From Russula earlei (taxonomy: Eukaryota > Basidiomycota > Agaricomycetes > Russulales > Russulaceae): a DNA stretch of 64,000 bases. Positions within the stretch are counted from its first letter, which is position 1, and each line of letters starts with the position of its first letter. The notes below the pieces were generated by a model that saw nothing but the letters and a program-made list of their open reading frames with translations, had not been told where the DNA came from and searched no databases. Of this stretch, positions 35,599 through 46,428 are shown piece by piece. The stretch lies in assembly GCA_025769875.1 (NCBI GenBank), contig JAGFNK010000020.1:215714-279713 (forward strand), given 5' to 3'. Both the position numbers and the translations under genes were made by a program.

Positions 35599-37337
35599 AT
35601 GACACCGTCGTCGGTACCCTCGTTCGGCTACGGGACAGCTGCGCGCCGTGTCTTGGCGATCCCTGAACTCATACAAACGATATGTAGCTACGGCACGAGG
35701 GGTTCCAATGCCTCAAGTGCCCTCGTCTGTCGGAGCTGGAGTGGACCTGCTTTGGACCATGTTTGGCGTGAAGTGGACGACCTTTATTACTTGCTGCAAG
35801 TCCTCGTACCCATTCATTCCAGAGGCGAGCATTATGTGCGTCGCGCGTATTATTGGATCAGCCAGCCTTCTAATGGGTCCTTTCTAGGAATTTTCCTGCA
35901 ACCCAACCCCGGCAGACTGGGCGCACTTTATCCCTTATGCTCGCCGCGTGCGTTCGTTAAAGTTCGGAACCAACGACAATGAGAAAGCCCCCCGTCTTGC
36001 AAGGAGCGTCTTTGACGTTCTGGGCCGCACGCGTACCACCCTGGAGGTCCTCCCCAATCTCCGACGCCTTTGCTGGCTATCGAAATGCTATCCACAGAAC
36101 GCCATCGTCTTCATGCATGACAAAGTAACCGAATTCACATTTGATTGTAGGATGACTACTCTTGTTGCCGATATCACTGGACGTATGCCATCCCTCATTT
36201 CTTTGGAATGCCGAGCCCATTGTCCACAATACGTTTTCCTGCGCGTGGAGTCCTTACTTGGCTTTACACAAGTTACAGGAGATAACTGTGCCCAAGTCCT
36301 ATCTTGACGGAAAGGTTCTGAAGGCGTTATCATCATTCCCTGAACTTCGAGTCGTACGGTTTGATACCTTGGGCGGACGCCCAATATGCGACATCCCCAT
36401 CATAAAGGGTACGCTAGGTGAAGGAGCCTTTCCCATGCTGTACGATCTTTGTCTTCATTCCACTCTGGACGATATACGTATTTACCTCACGGGAGGCGTA
36501 TTACTTCCGCGGCTCAAGAATCTCTCCGTGGAAAGCGTGCATCCGGAGTCTTCCCTTACCATACAGCAATTCTTCGTCGATGTGACCCGGCACTACCCTG
36601 CTTTGGAGGTCCTTTCGGTTGATGTAATAGTCGGCATCCAAAAGCAACATAGGTGCGAGCCACTATTACCGGAACATGTCCACCCACTCCTCTCACTCAA
36701 GCAACTTGCTCGCCTTGAGTTGCGTCATAATCTGCCCCTCCAGATCTCCGAGGTGGATTTGGCCGAGCTCGGCGCAGCGCTCCCGACAATCGAGGCCCTT
36801 GTTCTGAACCCGGAGCCGCTACAGCTCGCGAGGCCTCAATTGACACTGGGTTCTTTGCTGTCCATAGCCGAGAACTTTCCCAACCTATCTCATCTGGGCA
36901 TTTACTTGGACGCCGAAGACGTCACGACGCCTACGCCACACTCGCCTGGGAAGCAGCGAACATTTCCGTGTCTCCGAACACTGAATATGGGCGCGTCCCC
37001 TATTCGATCGGACCATATTTCAGTCGCGCTGTTTCTGTCGCACCTTCTCTCGGAAAATGGGGTGGTTATCCAGTCGGGAGTTTCATGGAGTCAGGTGCTC
37101 TTCGATGACGAGTATTCGGCCACGGTCGGCCAACGCTGTCGCGGATGGGACGAAGTCGCGAGGGTGTTGCCGCTGCTCAGGCAGATGCATAAAGTGGAGA
37201 AGGCGCATAGGCAGGACATGGAGAAGGAGGTTGAAGATCTGCGGATGCGGAACGAGGTACTAATGGGGACGATGCGGGTCAATGAGGATATCAGGTCGTC
37301 GAGAGTGATGCATGAGAACAAGTGCTCCATTTGTTAA
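35599..37337 (+). CDS. F-box / leucine-rich-repeat-like protein with C-terminal coiled coil and CSIC end
   Basis: Exons: 35599-35835 and 35888-37337. The N-terminal F-box is RVLAIPELIQTICSYGT followed by SALVCRSW. The second exon opens with PTPADWAHFIPYARRVRSL, a hallmark of the large Agaricomycete F-box family, and continues with LRR-like strands (LPNLRRLCWL, FPELRVVRF, YPALEVLSV, LARLELRHNLPL, FPNLSHLGIYL). A coiled coil (HKVEKAHRQDMEKEVEDLRM) precedes the C-terminal four residues Cys-Ser-Ile-Cys. F-box proteins select substrates for SCF ubiquitin ligases. A frame change near GG 36260-36261 can be explained by one extra base, or by a 40-nt intron 36233-36272; the former keeps LRR-like sequence. 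About 561 aa. Substrate unknown. Confidence 0.82.
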
Positions 37338-37727
37338 CCTGTGTCGTTATGTCCGATAGATAGTAAGAATCTTGCAGTCAAGATAGGCGACGATAAAAGC
37401 CGGTGTCCGCGCTGTCAGACTCTCCGAGGCTTTTACTGACATTCCGAACTCCTCCGCGATGGACTGGCTTGGGCCTGGATTCATTCTCCTTCTGGTCTAG
37501 CTACCCTCCTCTCTCATCAATTGGCGTGCGTGGCGTGGCGGAATATTTTGGTTTCGGTCTTCGGAAACGTCGTGGGCTCTTTCTTACCCTCTCCCCACCC
37601 GTCCACCCCCGAATATCTTGCCTCGAGCGTTTCTCCCGTCTCAAGTCAACCAACACCCTACCGTCTGCCTTCTGGCCATTGTTCGCCATTCAGCACCCTC
37701 CGGTGCCTAATTGCCGCCTGAAGAGTG
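37338..37727. other. Intergenic region upstream of the Zn2Cys6 gene
   Basis: 390 bp; no TATA box, no coding feature. Contains a CT-rich tract (37570-37600) typical of fungal core promoters. Confidence 0.4.
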
Positions 37728-40700
37728 ATGAGTGCTTCCGTGCCGTCTAGTACAGATTCTCGCAAGGGGAAACCGGGTTTATCGTGCGCTGAATGTAGGA
37801 GGTCTGTCATCTACTGCACCTACTAGCTCGGGGTGGAGGCACCAGCTCATTACCAGTATGAATGAAAAAATCGATTTCACCCAACTTGAATGCCCAGGTC
37901 GAAGCTCAAATGTGACAGGTGCGAACTCTGCCCCCAGTGGAGTAGTCGTTCAAGATGAGTCGCATCTGAACATGCTTTGCGCAAAGGAAATTCCCTTGTC
38001 AGTCGTGCATCAGAAGGGGTTGTGCCGCGATATGTCCAGATGGTCAGTGGTCATCTGCGGATCGGATTGTCCCGCCTTTTCACTTTCGCCATTCAGGAAC
38101 TCTGGCCGCAACGAAAGGAAACAAGTTGAGCGACATCTGCCATGCTTTTTACACTGAACCTGATTCATTATTTTCCCGCAACCGTCAAGGGTGTTGATGG
38201 CTCACGCCGAGAGGCTCAACCAGCAGGTCAAATCTATGTCGGATCGGATAAGGCAGCTCGAGGCAGCTCTGGCCGATGCAGAAAATGGGTCCCTGCCTCC
38301 TGCTGCTCTTGGAGATGAGCCTTCCAGTGTCTCTCAAGACTCCTTTCAAGATCGTGAGCCAACGAGTGTCGAGTATGAAGGGGACCTGGACTCTGTGTCC
38401 AAGAATTTGGGCTCTCTCGCCATCGACGAGGAAGGGAAGGCCCAGTATTACGGTGAGACGGCGGGCGCGGAGGTGCGGTCTCGGTCTCTTCTCTCGACCT
38501 GTCCCCGGACCACTGATACCTTCTCAATCGCTATCATAGTTTTTGCAACACCTCATGCCAGTAGTTTGTCCTGTTGCTCAGTCTCACTCGACCTATCTCC
38601 TAACGTAGGTTTTCCGGTAGGGAGGTGAAGTAACCAAAACGATCACAATCCAGGAACCAAAGGATCTAGGCTTGCCCCCGGAAATTGCTAGAGCTCACCT
38701 ACGCGTTTCCATTCGGATTCTCCGATCGTGCTTTCATGATAACCGACTTTGTCAAGTACATCCCTTTCCGTGATCGGGCAGTCGGACTAGCCGATCTGTA
38801 CTATACACATGCAGCTTGGTTGTGAGTCCTTGTCACTCGATAATATCCTGGCTTTGACATACGAAGTGGCTTAGCTTCGATCCTGTTCCGCGTGGAGATT
38901 TCGAGCAGACTGTTTTGGAGCCACTTTACTCCTCTGTTAACGACATTGTCCCCTTGCTGAACTTCGAGCCTCACCGACTTTCCGTATTCTTCATGGTGAT
39001 CGCCACCGGAGCCCTCTTTGACTCTCAGCCGACCGCACGAATAATCGCAGAGCAGTATCATGCATTCGCGTGCGCGACCTTTTGCTTGGAGTCGATTGTG
39101 AATGGGGCGACATGTGCCTCGATCCAAGGGCTACTAATGATGGCACACTTCCTTTTCTTAACGGATCGCTCGGGCAACGAGCGCAGGTGGCTTCTCAAGG
39201 GGCTCTGTACCAAAGTTATTCATATGGTGGGCCCTTTCACCCTCGCCCTTCGACGAAAACTATCTGACTGCCGTCGTCAGTTAGGGTTGCGTAAGGAGAT
39301 TCGTGAATCTTCATCTATCACGGATCTGAATGTTGTTTAGAGCGCGATAGTGCGGGCTGGAATCTCAACGAGGAGGAAGTCCAGCGACGTCGCACCCTCT
39401 TCTGGGAGTTCTTTACTTGGGAGTGTTGGGCTGTAAGTGTCATGCAATCTGTTCGAATGCTCCTTATGCTTGGATCTTGCAGTGCGTTATCCATGGACGT
39501 CCTCCTACGTTGAACCTCGCACACTCGGATTGTCGATTTCCTCGTGATCTCCAACCTCACCTGCTGCCTTCTGGCAAATCAGAGCTAAGCTGTAATCGCC
39601 TACTCTTCGAGAGGTGGAACGTATAATCTTGATTTCTTTATCAGTTCACTCGTGGAAGTTCCACTACTCTGCAGTTTGCCTCTCGGTTTCAGTGCAACGC
39701 GCGTTTTCCGTGAAACGAGAGAGCTATTCATCCCTGTTGGAATTAGACCGGCGTATCCGGTCGTTTCCTTTACCTACACATCTTCTTTCCCCTGTGTATG
39801 GGACTAGGAACCGAGACTGGGACTCCGACCCTTCCAGGGCCATGCAACAATTCTTTGCCGCGTGTGAGCGCGAATCCAGTGAGCACCTCTCCAAGCATTC
39901 CGCTGTCCTTGACCAACGGTTATATGCAGACCTTATATACATCCACAGATGTTGGTTCGCGGAAGCGTTACGTGGTGCACCTAGATCCTCTACAGCACGA
40001 GTACGGTCAATCCGTAGTTGCGGTTTATCGCAGCGCAAATATCTTGATCAACGGCTTGCGACGTCTCGCCGGCACGCATCCCAAGTTGGCCGGCCGCGTC
40101 TGGTTCTTTTGGTCGAGTTTATATACGTCGTCGGTATGCGCTGTACAACCTGTCTAGAGAGTCGAATTGACACAGATGGCAAGGTACTGCTGGGGGCGAT
40201 TGTGGTCAAAAGCCCTGGCTGCAAGCTCGCCCACAGCGCTTTATCACTGCTTGATCAATCCTTGACCGTCTACGAAGAGGGGTCACGGCTTTCTCGCCCA
40301 CCCGCAACCATGGTACGACGAACTAGCACCTGAACGGCCTCTGTTATCGCTCATACAATCCCGTTCGCAGCCGATGTTAGAAAAGCTTCGCCACCGCGCT
40401 CATCATGCATATTCCGCATTTGCCTCCAACATGAGCGGAGGATCTCAGACGCCTCTTCCATTCACGTTACCTGATAATATCCACGACCTCTCAGCATTCG
40501 GCGGAACAAGAGGCGGCGTCATCAGCAAATCACCTACGAATAGCCCCGAAGGAAGCGGCGCGCCTTCCCCCCCCGACTCGTCCCTGTCCGCCCTGTCAGC
40601 GGACGTCTCGGCGAATTCGATACACCAACCGGCGAGGTCTTCGCAATCGCCGATCCCTCTGGCAACTCAGTCGGCCTTTCGCCTACTCGAGCGGCAGGTC

Positions 40701-41217
40701 TTCTCCACCCCACTCAGACCCACCCCCTCAGGCGATGATGGCGCAGGTCTCGTACCGGTCCACCCCGATCGTGGGGTTCGTCCCGGGGCCAAGCCAGCAG
40801 TCGCAATATGGACTGCCGTACCCGGCCCCGCAGGACGCCAGCCCTAATCAGAGAGCGCCGATTTTCGGTCCGTCGATATTCGTATCACCAGAACGAAGCT
40901 TGCCGTCCTCTCTCAAAGGCGGGGATCCTGGATATTCACCTTCGGAGACAGCGCCATTTTCACCTTCGCAGGAGCCTGCACGGGAACGGAATCAGCTGGT
41001 ATCCCTGCCAACAGGGGAGGAGATCCTGGACGTTGACCTCGAAGCGCTCGTATTGCCTCTGGCTCCTCAGCGGCCGATGGAGTACAGCCAATACCCACAG
41101 CTGCAACAGTTTCAGGACATCCTCATGAGTGATGGTGCTGACGGTCGACCGCCTCAAATTCCTCAGGATGATGTGTGGTGGCAGTTCGTTGACGATTTAG
41201 GGATTCAGAGGATATAG
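37728..41217 (+). CDS. Zn2Cys6 transcription factor with fungal-specific regulatory domain
   Basis: Fifteen exons: 37728-37801, 37898-37918, 37987-38042, 38097-38124, 38190-38472, 38540-38560, 38621-38821, 38875-39226, 39281-39290, 39341-39432, 39483-39591, 39645-39878, 39930-40133, 40184-40312, 40371-41217; about 885 aa. The binuclear zinc cluster is assembled from four short exons (SCAECRRSKLKCDRKFPCQS, CIRRGCAAICPDG) and is followed by a dimerisation coiled coil (HAERLNQQVKSMSDRIRQLE). The middle homology region shows FPFGFSDRAF, HRLSVFFMVIATGALFD, LGLQRDSAGWNLNEEEVQRR and FWEFFTWECWA. The C-terminus is Ser/Pro/Gln-rich (activation type). Three single-base excesses are needed, at GG 38680-38681, 39974-39975 and about 40673-40674. 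It is a nuclear regulator; targets unknown. Confidence 0.82.
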
Positions 41218-41328
41218 CATGGTCTTTTGTGCCCGACGTGGATTCTGTCTCTGTGTACAATGTATTCTAACTACATTAGCGCATGGTGAAGTCTGATCGA
41301 CGCGGCCCTTCTGTTTTATATTCGTATT

Positions 41329-42952
41329 CTATGTTGTGTCCATTGAGAATAATCCATCGATATCAAACTTTGTGGCCGTTGCCGCGTCATCTGCCTGAGT
41401 CATGGCCGCGAGGAGAGAGTCGATGTCGGGTGTGACAACAAAGCGTTTACTGATCTCGCCGAGCACACGCAGGTCCTTGCTCTCACGATCGACGTGAACA
41501 GCTTGTTGCAAGAACGACGGCTGGGTTGCAGCCGTTACCTGCTCAAATCATTCAATGAGATGGCTTGTGCTCATATTGAAAAAGTGCGACATACGTCCAG
41601 AAGGATGTCGTTCGCGAGCCTCATTTTGACCGCGCCGCTCTGATACATCTCAAGCTGACCAATCACACCATCGACGTGCGCTGGCGGCCGTTCCTTGTCC
41701 ACGTCCTCGGGCATGACGGCGGGAGGTTTTGTATCGGCCGAGAATGAGACGCGTTTCCCCTCGCTCGCGGGGGCCCCGTCTGATCTGCTTGGTTCGGAAA
41801 GCGCCGGCGATTGGGAGACGAAAGTGGGGAACGGTGCGGGGAACTGGAAGAAGTACAGGCGCTCTTGTCGCAGGCCCTGATCCTGCACAAGTTAAACGTC
41901 GGTGTCATTTGAGAAAGCAGCGAATCTGGTGAATCACCTCTCTGTCCCGTGAGAAGTCATGAATGATGTCCTCCATCTCTTCTTCCTCCTCGCTTTCGCT
42001 GAGGTCCAGGGCGTTGGCGAGATTGATGTCCCCTGCGTCCGTTGGACCACTCACTGCCGCGGTAACCTGCCTGGCTGTTCCGCGAGATGGTGTCAGCGAT
42101 CCTCCCCCCCTCCTTCCACGAATATCCCGACAACAAGAACGCGCGCACCTTTCTCTTTGGCCGCCAGCGGCGGCCCTTCCTCCTCTTTCTTGACCTCTCC
42201 CACCGCCCTCTTCGCCTTTTCGCGAGCCCTCTTCAACTTCAGGCCCTCCGGGGCCATCCAGTCCATCGCGTGCACGTCCCTCATGTCGACGATCTCGACG
42301 CCCTCGTCCGGGTCCGAGTACGCTTCGGCCTCCTCGTCGACCTGCGCGCGCCGCTCCGCGCGTTCCTTCTTCAGCGTCGGCGCCGTGGTCTTGGTCAGGT
42401 TGGCTCCGAGCGCCGCCGCGTCGGCGAGACCGTGCGGAGCGGTCGGCGTCGCAGTCACGCGTGGTCCTCCGTGCCACGCGGACGAACCGGCTTGCGATGG
42501 CCCCATCGCGAACGGTCCGCTCGCCGTCATCTCCTGCGGAGGCGGACGCGAGGGTGCGTCTCCGCGGCCTCCTCGAGGGGCGTCCCCCGCGACCGCGACC
42601 GCGCCTCTGGCCCCGGCCGCTGCCGCCGCGGTCGGAGGACACGACGCTAGGTATGGAGGGGGCTTGGGCCGCGGGCGCGAGTTCCTTCAGGTCACGTTGT
42701 CAACGACCAACGGGGGAGTCCGGTTGCGGAAAGTCAGACGCACTGACTTGCTTTACCTCCCTATCGCTCTGGCATAAGCAAGGCATGGACTGCAGTGAGC
42801 CGCAGGAGGTACGCTTACTCCTTCTTCCGTCGGATGGGAAGAGTGGGGACGAACTTCATTTTTTGGGTACCCGCTCTGGTGGTATCTGAGGGTATTTTTG
42901 CGAGGCTCGCTATCGCCTTTCCCGTATTTGATGGACCAGGTGTTCCGGACAT
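41329..42952 (-). CDS. RPC53: RNA polymerase III subunit RPC4 (Rpc53/POLR3D)
   Basis: Six exons on the minus strand: 42952-42819, 42760-42748 (13 nt), 42684-42149, 42074-41938, 41882-41595 and 41538-41329; about 438 aa. The family features are a basic N-terminal KMKFVPTLPIRRKKEE motif, an Arg/Gly-rich linker (SDRGGSGRGQRRGRGRGGR), TASGPFAMGPS, a GVEIVDMRDVHAMDWMAPE block, an acidic patch (LDLSESEEEEEMEDI), then the C-terminal RPC4 fold (RLYFFQFPAPFP, GVIGQLEMYQSGAVKMRL, DLRVLGEISKRFVVTPDID). RPC4 with RPC5 forms the TFIIF-like subcomplex needed for Pol III termination and reinitiation. One extra base in the GGGG run 42577-42580 must be discounted. Tail-to-tail with the Zn2Cys6 gene (111 bp). 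Confidence 0.9.
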
Positions 42953-43106
42953 CGTGTTAGTGAAGAAGGGAAAGTGGCAATTACGATTATTTTCCGCGAG
43001 TTATGATCTTTGATAAGTCGATCTTTGCAAAATTTATATAATCTTGTTGCTCAACTCACCACCATCGAGGCACTGCTTAAATGTCATTGTAGACTCGCTC
43101 GACAGC
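42953..43106. promoter_or_regulatory. Bidirectional promoter, RPC4 / XPT1
   Basis: 154 bp between the divergent starts; includes a TTTATATAATC element (43032-43042) in plus orientation that could act as TATA box for XPT1. Confidence 0.5.
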
Positions 43107-44371
43107 ATGCCAAAGTCAATGGCCTCATCAGATTCCTTTTCTTCTCCTTCTGCCTCTCCACCACCCCTCGCCGCGAGGTCCAGATTATCTGCAGGTAGCA
43201 AATCTACGGCCCAACAGCTCGACACAAGTTCCGAACTATCCGAATTAACCGAAGAGGAGGTCATCATGGCCAGTGAACCTCCACACCATCGCATCACTTA
43301 TAACGAAGTCCATAATCCTCATAGAACGCTCAGCAAAGGAGATTGCAGAATTCAAACCCGATCTTATAATCGCCATTGGTAGGAACTCTAATTCCTAAAT
43401 CCGCTGTCCCTAATGATTTATGGCAGGTGGAGGGTTGGTTTCCTATCAGTCACACGAACTTTTTCATTTAACCTTGTTCCCCCGGACAGTGGCTTCATCC
43501 CTGCTCGCCTTTTGGTTTGCTGGCACTTGTTGTCTCATTTTACCACCTTCGGTGCTAATCAAATCACTGCAGCGAACATTCTTGAAGAATCCCAACACGC
43601 GCGGAAGTGTACCCTATTTTCGCAATCGGCTTGTCTCTGTACGAAAGCCTACCTGGGATAAAAGCTGAACAAATCGGGAGTCAGATCGTCAGAACCCAAT
43701 GGCTGTATGTTGCGCCCTCCCCCAACCCTCCTCATCGCTGAATTCACGATTTCTCAGACATGACGCTGGGCAGATCCTACGTGGGAAACGCGTCCTGATT
43801 GTGGTACGCATATCCGGCTCGTACTTGAGCTAGTCGCACCTTTATCGTCTCGTCTGATCACAGGACGAGGTTGACGACACCAGGACGACCCTACAGTATG
43901 TGGTGCCTGATGATACGCGCCTGTCGTAATGACGACTTCCCAATAGGTATGCGGTTTCCGAACTCCAAAAGGATGTCGAGGATGCATTTAAGTTATTGCC
44001 CGAGCATGAACGCGAAGGTTCGAAGACACAATTCGCGGTCTTCGCTGTCCATAACAAGCTGAAGCCAAAACATGGCACGCTCCCAGATGATGTTCCGTAA
44101 GTACGGTGGGGAAACGTATAAACTGATATTGAATATGCGCCTTCGTAGCTACTATGCAGGCGAGGAGGTAGGAGACATATGGTGAGCATGATAGCGATTG
44201 ATTTGGGAATAGATGAACTCTGATATGGATCATTATTCAGGCTAGATTATCCGTGGGAAGCAACGTGAGAAGCTCAGTCTTCACCTTTGTACCGAGGCTG
44301 ATGTAATTTTCTGCAGGGATATTGAGGAGCATGACCGTCTTGCGCTCGAACAGAAGGTTGAGGGAGCGTGA
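43107..44371 (+). CDS. XPT1: Xanthine/purine phosphoribosyltransferase, XPT1-like
   Basis: Ten exons: 43107-43378, 43427-43433 (7 nt), 43490-43514, 43573-43704, 43758-43803, 43864-43895, 43947-44096, 44149-44181, 44241-44264 and 44317-44371; 257 aa. The enzyme class transfers phosphoribose from PRPP to xanthine/hypoxanthine/guanine. The type I PRTase PRPP loop is GKRVLIVDEVDDTRTTLQYA; the substrate-side glycine loop (LIIAIGGGGFIPARLLRTFL) is assembled across the 7-nt exon. An N-terminal Ser/Pro-rich extension of about 60 aa is unusual for this family. Two single-base excesses are required, at CC 43317-43318 and GG 43603-43604. Every phase then agrees through to the TGA. Confidence 0.88.
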
Positions 44372-45006
44372 TCCGTATATATGATATTTTTTTACCGGGT
44401 GTCACAGGACAGGCGTGGATGAACGGCATGCCGTTCGTTTTGCCGCCCGCGTTGGGAAAAAAGAGGGATGGAGAGCTTATCGGATAACAGACAGAATGTA
44501 CACATGAGTATCAGGTGCAGGTGATGTGGTGCGAGCGGTGCGGTGCGGTGAGACGATTGCTGCGACCCGGAGCGACGCGTGCTTCTTCATTGCTCGGCAG
44601 CCGCGCAGCTCTGACCTACACTCACGCTGTTCTTGACTCGCTCGGATCTCGAGTCTTGCCTGCAAGTGTTCCTGCAAGCATAAAACGCGTAAGTGAACTG
44701 ACGTCCAAACTCTGCCTTCCGTAGTCCTCATCACTGCTTGTCGTTGCGTAGTATCCGGTACAGCGCAGACCTAGTCCTGTGGGTGGAGAATAAGCTTGTC
44801 ACGTCGAGGAAAGCACGTATCCTCGTCCACCTACCCCGGGATCCGATCTGGCCCGGTCGTCCTCTCTAAACGGTCCTCTGCAGACGACTCCACGTCACTC
44901 TCCAGTGTCCCCAACAGAACAGACACCGTCCCGCTGCGCCGATATCTTTTCTCCTACCTATCGCCAGAAGACACATCTCAGATAGAACAGCTTGGGACTC
45001 GCAAGA
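44372..45006. other. Intergenic region, XPT1 / mitochondrial carrier
   Basis: 635 bp; small frames on both strands (44515-44724 plus, 44477-44734 minus) overlap and lack family resemblance. Probably XPT1 3' UTR and carrier promoter. Confidence 0.4.
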
Positions 45007-46336
45007 ATGTCTGACGATGATGAATACGAGGTGTTATCCCCGAATGCCGGGTTGGGAGTACGTCATACCCCCCTCCCCCCCCCGGTCTCTCCCGTTTATG
45101 AGCTGCAACAGTCTGATGACTGTTTTTCCTCGCGTCTCAGGTCAACATGCTCGCAGGCGCTCTCGTAAGTGGCGTTGACTCGCCACACCCTGGCCAGATG
45201 ATCCAAGACTGAGCTGTTTTCTTCTACAGGCCGGCATCACCGAGCACTCCGTGATGTTCCCTGTCGACAGCATCAAAGTGAGCGGGGTCTTTCCATCTTT
45301 CTCTCTTCGATCCCGGACTCATCCCCATTCGTCCGGTCTGGAATCTGCGCTGCAACAGACGCGCATGCAGGTCTTTGCCACCTCGCCGGCGGCGATGTAC
45401 ACGGGTATCGGTAATGCCTTCACGCGAATATCTTCGACGGAGGGAGTGCGCGTGTTATGGCGCGGCCTATCTTCTGTGATAATGGGGGCAGGCCCAGCCC
45501 ATGCCGTTCACTTCGGAACGTACGAAGCTGTCAAGGAGTTGACGGGCGGAAATCGAGAGGGAAAAGCGAACAAGTGGTTATCTGCGCGTGAGTCTCCCCC
45601 TTTTTTTTTTTCTTTTCTTTCTTGTCCCTCCTGTAGAGCTGATTGGCGTCCACTGGGGATGGTGGTAATGCTAGCCCTTGCTGGTGCTTCGGCAACAATA
45701 GCCAGCGACGCGCTCATGAACCCATTTGACGGTAGGGGCCGATTCCTCCCCCGTGCCACACAAGCCACGCGCCATAACTGAATTACGGCAGTAATAAAAC
45801 AACGAATGCAGATGCGCCATTCCGAATTTCGCTCAATATTCACCTGTGCCCGTACCATCCTCCGAGTAGAAGGGATTGTCCGCCTTCTATGTCTCATACC
45901 CGACGACGCTCGCCATGACCGTACCCTTCACCGCCGCCCAATTCACCGTTTACGAACACGTGAAGAAAATGATGAACCCTCGGGGAGAGTACTCGCCTTT
46001 ATCGCACATCGTCGCTGGTGGCATTGCTGGCGGTGTAGCTGCGGGTCTCACCACGCCCCTCGACGTTGCAAAAACGCTCTTGCAGACACGCGGAACTTCC
46101 CCCGACCCGGAGATCCGGTATTGTCGGGGCATGCTGGATGCGCTCAGAGTCATCGGGCGACGAGATGGTCTGCGGGGGTTTCTGAGGGGCCTCACGCCGC
46201 GTGTGGTCACGCACATGCCGAGCAATGCGTTGAGTTGGCTCTCGTATGAGTTTTTCAGTGCGTATACGTGGTTCATTATCGTGTGTGCTGGCTGCTGACG
46301 TACGACGAAGAGGCGACGATGCGGGAGGGGCCATGA
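45007..46336 (+). CDS. MRS4: Mitochondrial iron carrier, mitoferrin (Mrs3/Mrs4) type
   Basis: Seven exons: 45007-45057, 45141-45164, 45230-45277, 45359-45587, 45675-45731, 45792-46257 and 46311-46336; 299 aa. All three mitochondrial-carrier signatures are present: FPVDSIKTRMQ, NPFDVIKQRMQ and TPLDVAKTLLQ, each on an odd-numbered helix. Mitoferrin-like residues include GAGPAHAVHFGTYE, AGASATIASDALMNP and ISHPTT-like SYPTTLAMTVPFTA. The family imports Fe2+ across the inner membrane. One extra base in GGG 45872-45874 must be ignored to continue from helix 3 to 4. The last intron (46258-46310) replaces a read-through tail with KATMREGP, matching the usual C-terminus. Substrate assignment is by similarity only. 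Confidence 0.87.
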
Positions 46337-46428
46337 CATGGAGATAGGTGTAGATAGATTTCCGTAGTAGCTTATTGGTTGGACATGACATGACATGTAA
46401 TCGAGCAACTCCTTTGGATCCAACGACC

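Noticed and set aside
36233..36272. 40-nt intron as the only explanation of the F-box frame change
   Set aside because: Possible in phase, but it deletes LRR-like sequence and a single surplus G at 36260-36261 matches the pattern in other genes; kept as an alternative.
39560..39645. Extra frameshift in the Zn2Cys6 gene near 39.6 kb
   Set aside because: A canonical 53-nt GT-AG intron at 39592-39644 keeps phase and conserved FHSWKFHY-type sequence, so no frameshift is needed.
41959..42777. 272-aa plus-strand frame over RPC4
   Set aside because: Antisense of the RPC4 coding exons; low-complexity Ser/Ala/Pro composition.
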